A stretch of 64,000 nucleotides of DNA from Cryptomeria japonica (Eukaryota; Streptophyta; Pinopsida; Cupressales; Cupressaceae): the NCBI RefSeq assembly GCF_030272615.1, contig NC_081409.1, positions 240,465,832 through 240,529,831 of the forward strand. The letters are read 5' to 3'. Both the position numbers and the translations under genes were made by a program. Below the pieces are notes generated by a model. The model saw nothing but the letters and a program-made list of their open reading frames with translations, had not been told where the DNA came from and ran no database searches. Positions 55,013-64,000 of the stretch are shown here, piece by piece. The first letter of the stretch is position 1; every line of letters starts with the position of its first letter.

Positions 55013-55030
55013 TGGCACGCCTGGTGGGAC
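55013..55030 (+). other. Primer-binding site of element E
   Basis: TGGCACGCCTGGTGGGAC begins five bases after the LTR and is complementary to a tRNA 3' end (...GGCGTGCCA). I did not assign the tRNA. Confidence 0.7.
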
Positions 55031-55335
55031 TCATCCTTCATCAAGCTAAAGACTTGGTGTGTTCTTCGATGTATTCAGCCTTGGAGGCAACATTTCACAC
55101 ACCTGGTGACTCTAAGAGGAAATCTACTAGTCATGCAATCCTAAGCCCAAGCCAACTGAAGATTTGGTGTGTTCTTCATTTCATCAAGCCTTTGGAGGCA
55201 ACATCTTTCAAGCACCTGGCGACTCTGCAATCATTTGGTGGATCTGTGGTATGTTATCAGTCTCTGGTTGAGAGGGTTCGTCTGCTCTTTTAAACATTTT
55301 GTTAAACAAGCTCCATCTCTTTCAAATGCTTTAAA

Positions 55336-57273
55336 ATGAGTTCATATCATGGGTGTAACTTCTATTCACCCCCATTCTATGAGAATGCCAACCATTTTTC
55401 CCCTCCTTACCAACAGGACCGAACTAGGATTGCTCCTAGTTTCAACCCAAACAATTTCACTTCAGCAACAGGTGGGTACTTTCCTAATGCTTGCCACCCA
55501 CCCACCCCTGCTCAACCTTCTTGGCAGCCCAACCAACCCAAAGTGTGTTGCTTGATTTCACCAAGCAGCTGGAGGAGTTCAAGAGGCAACAGGAGTGGGA
55601 TTTGCAGCAAGGTCAGCTTGCTTATCAGGCTCAACTTCAACAACAACAGATGGGAGCCCAAAGACAACATGAGGAGTTCCTTGCAACGCAGCCTGCCTCT
55701 GCTAGGAAGAAAGAAATTAAGCAACTAGCAGCCATGGAGATGTGGCTCATACAGGGGGAGGTTTCTGCCCCTAGGGTTCCTAAGTTTGAAATCCCAAGCT
55801 TCAGGCAAGGGAGACCTCCCAAGCCTTCAATTAACCCCCCTAGTTTTAAAATTCCAAGTTTCAAGGGAACTCCAACTATTGTTATACAAGAGCATTCTCC
55901 TCAGTGCCTTTTGCAAAACACCCCACCACCTAGGCCCTTTCCTAATGCTATCTCCCTTTTTAGGGGCAGACCTATTGTATGGAGGGCGGATGGTTCCCAT
56001 CCTCGTCATGAGGAAGGGGTTCAATCAACCATTGGTGAATCTCCATATGCTCTAAAGGAGGAAGAATCGGCGATGTTGCAGGAGGATATTGAGAATAATC
56101 AGTTGCAGCAACGGGTCATTAAACAAGAGGAGTGTGAAGGTAAAGAGGACACTGTCCTCTCATTTGACAATCTTCCTTTCTTTATTGATCATGAGGAGAA
56201 GGATATGTCTACACCTCCACTGGTGGCAGCTCTGGAGCAACAAGCTAGTGAGTGTGAAGGTAAAGAGGACACTGTCCTCTCATTTGACAATCTTCCTTTC
56301 TTTATTGATCATGAGGAGAAGGATATGTCTACACCTCCACCGGTGGTAGCTCTGGAGCAACAAGCTAGTGTTGAGGAGGGCACAGGGGGTAATGGTTTTG
56401 CTATAGATTGCATGACGGATGGATCGTGCCATGAACCTGAGGTTGTTGCATTATGTTGCCAAGAGGAGGAAACAAAAACAAAGAGACAATTTGAAGATTT
56501 TAGATCTTCTTGTGAGGTGTCTCATTAACCTGAGATTTGTGTTGATGAGTTGGTTATCAACACATGTGATTATGATGTATGTTGGTTCTCCCGTCCTTGA
56601 AAGTGATGATGTTGAATATGAAGTCTTCATTCAAGGTGAAGATGTTTCTTTTGGCATTAGGGATGATGTGCCTGAGCTTGAATGTTTCACTTGGGACCAA
56701 CATACCAAGTTTGATGACGTTGAGCAACAACATGTTGGTCATGCCGACAGTCTTTTGGTTGCTCAACTTGACAGTATACTCGAGCTTCAAAGTTTCCAAT
56801 TTTATGTGTCTAAAGAGCCCCCTTGTGCAAGCCAAGACAGAGATATGGTATGCTTTGCATCACCATGTGAGTTCGAGGCCTTTTCCTTTGGTTTCGATTC
56901 ACGCCAAGAGGAGGTCGTCTATAGTGAAAAAAATGATGCCCCCTTGTATAATAGAGATGCCTTCTCTTTTGCAAGGACTAGTTCTTTTGATGCTAGCCAA
57001 CTCCTAAAAAACTCCCCCCTTGCTACTATGTGTATGCTTCATGCATCCCCGGATGTCTCAGGTGGTTATTTTCTATGGCTTCCCTATGGTGGCAAGGTGA
57101 ATGGTGAAGTGTTCTTTCACCACACGAGTGGTATGTGTGATCTAATGCATGCATACAAGAGATTTCAACCATTGCAACTAGATGGTGAATGTAACAATGG
57201 TAAGAGTGGGATTAGCTCCTTCAAAAGGTTCCTTTTTGACAGAGGCAAAAGCATCAGTTGCCTCTTATTATAA
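55336..57273 (+). pseudogene. Internal ORF of element E, unrecognised protein
   Basis: The reading starts at ATG 55336 (MSSYHGCNFYSPPFYENANH), shifts frame near 55540, stops at 56526-56528 and continues in a third frame from about 56575 to 57273. The original protein would be some 640 residues. Features: Pro/Asn/Tyr-rich N-terminus; Gln-rich coiled coil (QLEEFKRQQEWDLQQG, about 55560-55680); Pro-rich linker; two nearly identical 40-residue acidic repeats; and a C-terminal half rich in Asp, Phe and Cys (FDSRQEEVVYSEK, YFLWLPYGGKVNGEVF). No CCHC knuckle and no protease motif. It sits where gag would be, but I cannot confirm capsid homology. Confidence 0.6.
56130..56369 (+). repeat. Two 120-bp tandem repeats within the E ORF
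   Basis: Units 56130-56249 and 56250-56369 differ at about three positions. Each encodes 40 residues (ECEGKEDTVLSFDNLPFFID...), so the reading frame is kept. Confidence 0.95.
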
Positions 57274-57481
57274 CAATGTAAATATTAGTTAGGTTTCTTG
57301 TATTCCAAGAAATGCACGAGCACGGGTTGTTCCCCTTCAGAATGGCTGACCTTGATCCTTTGCAAGTTACAGAGGAGAGAGTTTTCTTCTTTCTTGCAGT
57401 TGTGACTCTATGCCCAATGGATGCTCAAAGCTACTGATCTATATGCTTAGCAGGCAAGCATCCCGCAGAGGTCGCCAGAAA

Positions 57482-59236
57482 TGTTGTCATTTTATGACAC
57501 CCTTGGTCCATTAGTGAGAACCGATCAGAGATATGTTCCATGGACCAGCACTGCCCCAGTTTGATCAAAGAGGAAACAATGGAATTGTGAAGTATGAAGT
57601 GTTGTCTTGCCGGAACTCCGAAAACCCTAGGTTCCCAAGTTCCTAAGTCTTCTCTTCCTCAACCTCGGAACTCTGGAACTCCCAGGTTCCCAAGTTGCTA
57701 AGTCCTCAACCCCGAAGCCCCCAGGTTCCCAAGTTCCTAAGTCCTCAACCCCTCAACCTCGGAACTCCGGAACCCCCAGGTTCCCAAGTTCCTAAGTCTT
57801 CAACCTCAGGACCCCCAGGTTCCCAAGTTCCTAAGTCTTCAACCTCAGGACCCCCAGGTTCCCAAGTTCCTAAGTCCTCGACCCTAGAACTTGGGAACCC
57901 CAGGTTCCCAAGTTCCTAAGTCCTCAACCCCGGAACTCCGGACCCCCCAGGTTCCCAAGTTGCTAAGTCCTCAACCCCGAAACCCCCAAGTTCCTAAGTC
58001 TTCTCTTCCTCAACCTCGGAACTTCGGAGCCCCCAAGTTCCCAAGTTCCTAAGTCCTCAACCCCGAAACTCTGAAATCCCGAAAGCCAAAGCATAAGTCT
58101 TCCCAACTTCGGGAACTTGTGTTTTCGAAGTCTTCCGTCTTCCCAGTTTCGGGAACCCGTGTTTCCAAAGTCTTCCCAACTTCCTTCCGGCTTGCAACAC
58201 TTCCAGATGGCATGAATAGCACTCAAAGCTCTTAATGCTCCAACAACTCTTGTGACTTGTACACCTTCTTTCATGGAGCTACAGGGGCGTATTTAATGAT
58301 TTTTGCAGGTAGAGTACAAGGCCATGCTTATTTGTTACTAATGTCATGCCTGCATGCTCTGACTTTGGAATGTTAAGCAATCCACCTTCTGGAAGTCCCT
58401 TTCTTCTTGGGATTGCATTGTCAAGGTATGGTCGGGTTGTTTGCATGTACACAATGTCAGGTGAATGCACTTCCCTGCATTCCCCGACTGACATTTCCCT
58501 GCACACACAAGGGTCAAGGCTTCTCTTCCTTGACCAATGGTCTCTCCTATGTGACCAGTTTTCTATATAAAGGTTGTTAAGCCTCATTGTAAAGGGTTCT
58601 CTCCCTCCTAGCTTGAGCTATTCTATGCTCTTTCACTTCTCTTAAAGACTTGTATTTATCTTGCATTTTTGCAACTGTAAGTTTGGCCATTGGTCTTATA
58701 ATGAATTGAAATCATCTTTCTTGTCTTACTTCAACTTATGTATGTTGTGTATGTGTTCTTACCTTCATTGCAAGTGTATGTTTGTGGCTTTCTTTCACAT
58801 ATATACTGTGTTAACCTGTTTTTGGGTGTAACTTGTGGGAAACCTTCTCCCCTCTTGACATTCATCAAGTCCTAACCTCCATACGTGCGTTAAGGTCATT
58901 CATGCAACTAAAGTTTGTGCATCTCCAAGGTATTTCAGTTGATTCTTTGTGCCATTTCGGGTGAGGAGAGAAACATCTCTTATCTTGGTGCATCACCTCC
59001 TTTCATTTTTAAGCATTTCTCTTTTCCCTTTTCCTCTACAAGCTGTTAGGATAGGTTTAGAAGTAAGATTTGAAGTGTTGAGTTGGTTCAACACCTGCAC
59101 TTGGATTGAGAAGGAAGTCGGCCTTCTCCGAAGATTCAACCCCCTTGCGCAAGGTCCCACACTTCGGGGTTGTTTCCATGTTTCACAAGGTTGTTGAGTT
59201 GATAGCTCAGCAAGGGTGCAAGCTTTTGTGATAACA
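57482..59236 (+). repeat. 3' LTR of element E
   Basis: 1755 bp, with the longer minisatellite at about 57610-58160 and TATATAAAG at 58564-58572. It ends 860 bp from the stop codon of the REV1 gene, which faces it. Confidence 0.87.
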
Positions 59237-59241
59237 GGTTG

Positions 59242-60098
59242 GGGAGGCATGTCTCTTTGTGTGGATACAACCTTATGAGAAGGACACGTCTTCTTTGGCT
59301 CAACCGTTTTCTTATAACTAATCCAGTCACATCCTAAATATTCCCATAATGCACAATTAGTTACCTTTCGCTGTTTGAAGGATCATTAGCTCGTAAGAAG
59401 AGGGTGAACAATATTCTTTGCTTGGGCACGGCTTGCTGAAGACATGAACTGCTGCCATTACATGATATTTGCGAGGAGAAGAAAATCGTGGAGTCTTGCA
59501 TATTCTATGATGAATTCCAAATGTTTTTTGCTTTTAACTACTTAACAGGATATTAAAACTATGACTCTGCTACATGCTACTGTATGTAAATATCTGTGAT
59601 CGACTCTGCAAATATTGATCCATACAAAGATGATGTCTGTGTGACAATCTTGTATTTTCTGATTTGGATGGGGACATCACACTAGACTACTTGCAAGAGA
59701 AAAATCAACATGATCACTAAACATGGATTCTTTAGAATCCAAGGTAACACGCCCAGACAAAGAAAAGCTATGAGAAGATGCATGTTAAATTCCTCAACTC
59801 TATAGAAGTCTCCTTGTGGATTTTAAAATTCTAAAAGCATCAACAATCATTGTAAACATTTGATTTGAAACTGGATTTAGCAGTACTTTCAAACATCACG
59901 CAATCAATTCATTTCTCTCTTAAACAGAGGAAAGAGATTATACACAATACTCAGAACATTTCTCATCAGCCCCTTTCAGGAAAATCCACTCCTAGAGAAT
60001 AACTACAATTACAAGCATTTAAGTATTTGGCAGAAATGCACTGCCCTTGTAACAGAGTAGAAAGAACTAAAACCATTTAAAAGGAAATGCAGATGACT
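59242..60098. other. No gene; downstream region of REV1
   Basis: AT-rich sequence between element E and the REV1 stop codon. The REV1 3' untranslated region must lie in its right part; I found no convincing poly(A) signal. Confidence 0.4.
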
Positions 60099-62480
60099 TT
60101 AAATGTCAATTAAATACCTTTTAAGTAAACGAACACAAAAGTGGACCTCCTCAATATCATATTTTACTTTTTCCCTGATATACTGTTTGAGTAGATCTGA
60201 ACATTTTGTAACAGATTGCTCCTTTATATCTGTACACGAAACAAATTCCTCTGGAAGTGAGGATATCAGACATAGCAAAAGAGAAGAGAGAGATTTGGAA
60301 CAGTCGTCTTTACAGTAGCATTCCGATATCAGTTGAAGCAATACACAGCTGCTAAGTCTAAAATCATTCACCCATTCTGGGGGATTTCCTTTGCAAAAGC
60401 TTCTTTCACAGCATGTATCACCTTTCAGACCAACTTTCACACAAGAATTAGTGGGTTCATTAATTTCAATATTGAGGATGTCATAATCTTCCCTTTTACA
60501 TGGCAATGCATTTTCATGTGGGGCCACCACTGGTCGATGAGCAGGAAGAGAATCCTTTATATAACGCTGAATATCAGTTGGTAGTTCCTGCAAAATCTTG
60601 ATATCCACTTGACTCAAAGAGAGAGATACAGCATCATCATTGCTGGTCTGCCTATCAACTATATCAATCGACTTACCCATGAATTCAGGGTTGTGTGAAT
60701 TTGAGGAGCTTGCTTTGCCCAGAACCTTTTTGTGAATACCCTGCTTTGCAATTCCAAACTATAAGAAAAGAATAAGAAATTTAGACTAGAAAATTTGCAT
60801 TTACAAGGGCACAAATGAAATTGCATGGTGTACCTTTCCTGGATTTGATACACTGAACTGAGATCTGCTTGAAGTCTCTTTTCTTTGAACATTAACAGGG
60901 CTATTCTTCTTTTTTACTGCATTAGTAGCACTATAATGTTGCTGAATCTCAAGACGCAAGGACAATGGCAAGGCCAAAAGTACAGAAGGATCCAACTGCA
61001 TATCATAAAAAAACTTTATAGTTTATACATTAATTACAGAAAAAACACTTCCCATTGTAATTGAACTCAATTAGAGAATTTATAAGCAGTATTCTGGCAG
61101 TATGAAAAGATATTTGCCAGTAGCATATTTCTGAGGCCAACAGAAACTCTTACAGAGAGATTCATATTTTATACAAGCTAACAGAATGAATGGTTTCTTA
61201 TATTCTAACCAAACTTATGTTTTTTTCAGATAAGTTAACCTGTATTGAAAAAATTATGGCATTTTTTTGAAAAAATTTATAGGTTTAGAGTCTAGACTTT
61301 AGTTCGTTAAATCCAAGGTCAAACCACTGCACTGGCAACATGACAAAATTATGGGTTCTGATTACATACAGTCCTTTGCAAAGCATGTGACTATCAGGAT
61401 CGAGCATAGCAGATTCACATCGAGCCCGAACATATATTTTTTATTCATAAAACTTAAGTTGATTTTTCTACAAAAAAACATATTTAGATTTTTTGACAAC
61501 AATTAAAAAGCAAGCAAACCTCTCAAGCTAGAATGTGTAAGCATTCAATTCTCCTTGGGCATGAAACAGGGACTAAAGCATGATTTTAACAAATAGAAAA
61601 CATATCGTCATTTGCCGGAAGCTTTTCATTAAACAAGTAATAAATCAGGAACACTAAAAGCAACACACCTGTGATGGTGTTGGTACATCAACTGAGTAGG
61701 TTGTAGAAGCAACAACATCTTGAGCTAGTTCTTCATGATCTTTCAGTTCAGTCTTCTGACGCTTGTCACAGTCCATGGTTTTTAAATCACCTTCTGTGTT
61801 TTTTCTCTTGTGCTCTTCTAACACAGAGTCCCCTAAATGTCGACTTGTACTACCTGTTCCTGTACTCTGCCTATAAGCTACATCCATATTTGGCACACTA
61901 TATCTCTCTGAGACCTTGCCATTCCCTGAGATATAATCAAGAACTTTTCCATTATAAAAATCATTGATTTCTGAAAGTATTTCCTGAGGAAGACATGCAA
62001 GAACTGTTGGGTCCAGCTGCGAAATATGTGGCAAAGGACCACCTTCAAGGCTCTTTCCTTTCCATTTAACTTTGGCATCATATCTTTCAGCATTTTGCAA
62101 TCCCTTTCCTGAACCATTGTCTCTCATTAAGTTTGAATCTTTCATATCCAACAGAAGTTGATTTTTCTGAAGTAGATTGCATACTTGCACGGTAATGAAC
62201 TTATCTCAAAATATATCAAATAGAATACTTGAAAATAATTGTCTATAGGCTTACATGCAATTCGATGTGAATATAAGCTTTTAGCTATTTAGACAATTAC
62301 ACAACTAAAATTGCAAAGTAGTCAAGGAATTCTATTTTTTAATATATATGAAAGATTTATTGTTGAATGTATGCATACCAGCAGCTCCATTTTCTTCATT
62401 TGAAATAGAAACTAATTCACATGAATTTGGCGTCTTTGACATTGAAGCAAGCCATGACTTCAAGACATTTTTCCCAGAAC
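60099..62480 (-). CDS. REV1: REV1 translesion DNA polymerase/deoxycytidyl transferase, last four exons (partial)
   Basis: Four minus-strand exons join in frame: 62480-62379, 62183-61669, 60995-60834 and 60758-60099, each bounded by AG...GT. Introns are 195, 673 and 75 bp. The product ends ...KRYLIDI with TAA at 60101-60099. Three UBM-like motifs are visible: SQLDPTVLACLPQEILSEI, SQLDPSVLLALPLSLRLEI and SQVDIKILQELPTDIQRYI, each around the conserved LP. The last 100 or so residues (EWVNDF... to DIEEVHFCVRLLKR) match the REV1 C-terminal four-helix domain that docks other translesion polymerases and Pol zeta. UBMs bind ubiquitin on PCNA at stalled forks in the nucleus. BRCT and catalytic exons must lie beyond the right edge. 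No lesions are seen. Confidence 0.85.
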
Positions 62481-62983
62481 CTTCAACAAGAAGCATAACA
62501 ATCACAAGCTTTCAATGACACAATTAACTACCCAAGAAATATCAATAGAATAAAATATAGTACCAATCAAGATCACAAATATAAGCCGGTAAGAAGAAGT
62601 GCACATATTTTCTCTTGTAATATACACAAATTAGGTTTGCTATTTCCAGTTTGGGTTTCTCATAAATACAAATATTTGCAGCCTCAAAAGAGCAATTGAA
62701 TTCAGAATACCAGATAGCTTCATTTAATAAACAAAACCACCATAAAAATAAAAAATAAAACTTCAATGTCAATTAATCAAACTCAACTGTCATGATAGTC
62801 TATAGATATACATTGTTAAAAATTAAAAATAACAATGTAAAAAAAGGTATTATTAAAAAACGTAAGATGTGATAAAAAAACTTAAAAATTTTTCTGTTTT
62901 CAATTCATTTATTTATTTATGCACCACAATATAAAAGGAACTTGATAGCAATAAATACACTACAGACATATTTGACAAACCAT
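62481..62983. other. REV1 intron, no exon seen
   Basis: AT-rich. No bounded coding segment matching REV1 was found, so this is taken as intron upstream of the exon at 62379-62480. Confidence 0.45.
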
Positions 62984-63217
62984 TGTAATGCCCCTTGGAC
63001 TTATTTATTCTGCATTTTCCTTTCTTGACTTCTTGTATGTATTTATTAGTGCAATTGTATTATTGGTGAATATATTTGTGTGCCATAATGTCACCTCTCT
63101 TCTGATTATCTATATAATAGATGCCCTGCCTCTCATTTCTTCAATGCAATTTGCCAATTTGGGCTTTTGCATATTTGTTTGTGTTGTGATCAGCAGATCA
63201 CCATTGTTATGCCTTCA
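62984..63217 (+). repeat. 5' LTR of a copia-type element in the REV1 intron
   Basis: It starts TGTAATGCCCCTTGG and ends TGCCTTCA; 234 bp. A primer site follows it after two bases. The element runs out of the window on the right, so its target duplication cannot be checked. Confidence 0.65.
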
Positions 63218-63219
63218 TT

Positions 63220-63231
63220 TGGTATTAGAGC
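63220..63231 (+). other. Primer-binding site (tRNA-Met type)
   Basis: TGGTATTAGAGC, one base from the usual TGGTATCAGAGC, two bases after the LTR end. Confidence 0.75.
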
Positions 63232-64000
63232 CAGTTTGAGAGAAATCTACCAGTCATTGCAAAAAGAGTTCTAGAATAGATCAGAGAGCACGCTAAAGAT
63301 TGGAGGAGAGCTGAAGACTCGGGAGATCCAGAAAATCCCAATTGGAGAGAGGAAGATTGCTGCAAACAAAAGTTGTTTTTGAAGTTGTGGACTAGAAGGC
63401 CGAAAGGTCTGTGTGAAGAGGCGTGCAAGCTGCAGCAGGAGAGCAGCATGTGAATTTTGGCATGCAAGCTGCAGCAGGAGAGCAGTGTGTAAATGTTGCC
63501 TTCATTCTTTTTTATTCTCCTGCAAAAGTCTAAAATTTTTATTTTAGGCATTAAAGTTTTGAGTAGCTGTGAAAGTATCATGCCCCCCCATGGGAGTACT
63601 CCACCTAGATCCCACAAACAAAACAGCCATCCACCTTCCCCGATATCTGAAAACTCCTGATGCTCTACTCAAGCTACAAGTAGAATACCAGACTGCCACA
63701 ACACTACCTCCCTATCCTAAATCCCAAAATAGAGACCATCCCTAAGAAGCAAACTGGAAGGCCTATAGGATTTGGCCCCTTCCTCTATAGAAGGAAGAAC
63801 CTCATACCAGTAATCCATCCCACTCTTAAGTGTCATTTGGGACATCAAGTCATCTATAAGTGGGCTGAATGAAAAAGAATATGCATATCTCGCAGTGTAA
63901 TCGTAGTGGAATGCATCCTCAGACTCCAATGGAAATCCAAAGTCAATACTAGGATTCCACACCTCATTGCATGAGTCAGGCACCTCACCAAGCAAAACAC
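63232..64000 (+). other. Internal 5' region of the intronic LTR element
   Basis: No gag was recognised on the plus strand. A duplicated unit with GCAAGCTGCAGCAGGAGAGCAG (63424 and 63463) is present. The minus-strand ORF at 63717-63995 is antisense to this element and resembles no family that I know. Confidence 0.4.

Larger units (their letters stand above)
53381..59236 (+). mobile_element. LTR retrotransposon E, LARD-like with a novel ORF
   Basis: LTRs 53381-55007 (1627 bp) and 57482-59236 (1755 bp) share TGTTGTCATTTTATGACAC starts and GATAACA ends. They are flanked by GATTG (53376-53380) and GGTTG (59237-59241), a target duplication with one mismatch. A tRNA-type primer site follows the left LTR. 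The 2.5-kb internal region codes for a low-complexity protein but no protease, RT, RNase H or integrase, so it must rely on another element. No strong polypurine tract precedes the right LTR, which is odd. The length difference between LTRs comes mainly from minisatellite copy number. Confidence 0.88.

Noticed and set aside
63717-63995. Possible further REV1 exon on the minus strand
   Set aside because: The translation matches no REV1 region I know, and it lies inside a newly inserted LTR element.

Overview
The window looks like one stretch of a large, repeat-rich seed-plant nuclear genome, probably a gymnosperm/conifer. Grounds: plant-type LTR retrotransposons with initiator-tRNA-Met and tRNA-Asp primer sites, a DUF659-type hAT transposase, DUF4283-type LINE ORF1 relics, AT-rich introns, and only one recognisable host gene. 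The taxon is an inference from repeat style, not from a marker gene.

Layout. 1-3272: ends of old LTR elements. 3278-8687: complete Ty1/copia element A (minus strand, 468-bp LTRs, 5-bp TSD CAAAA). 8825-12688: 5'-truncated copia B (plus). 13847-19304: complete Ty3/gypsy element B2 (minus, TSD AAAGC) whose RT, RNase H and integrase core are deleted. 19310-34779: old sequence holding a split copia relic, a LINE RNase H relic, an LTR-like block with 127-bp repeats and a GC-rich hairpin.

34780-52740 is a multi-level nest. A LINE ORF1 relic is cut at 35243/51852 by a hAT transposon (35244-51851, 8-bp TSD TCTTTTAC, about 17-bp TIRs). That hAT is in turn cut by a short non-autonomous LTR element D (38061-49647, TSD AATAT), by a solo LTR (49866-50742, TSD GGTGG) and by a small foldback element (50753-51117, 10-bp TSD). 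D itself is cut exactly behind its primer site by a 9.7-kb Ty3/gypsy element C (38277-47985, TSD AAGGT). LTR divergence agrees with the order: D about 8%, C about 1%.

53381-59236: element E, with long LTRs containing a minisatellite and an internal protein ORF that has no pol domains (LARD-like). 60099-62480: the last four exons (minus strand) of a REV1 translesion-polymerase gene, with three UBM-like ubiquitin-binding motifs and the C-terminal domain; the catalytic exons lie beyond the right edge. The intron at that edge carries a copia-type LTR and primer site (62984-63231).

The two gypsy elements (B2, C) share an unusual plan: a small ORF before gag, gag with several zinc knuckles, pro-pol, a GC-rich tandem-repeat tract after integrase, then an extra coiled-coil-rich ORF before the 3' LTR. 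Every element coding region here is broken. The REV1 exons are the only apparently intact coding sequence.
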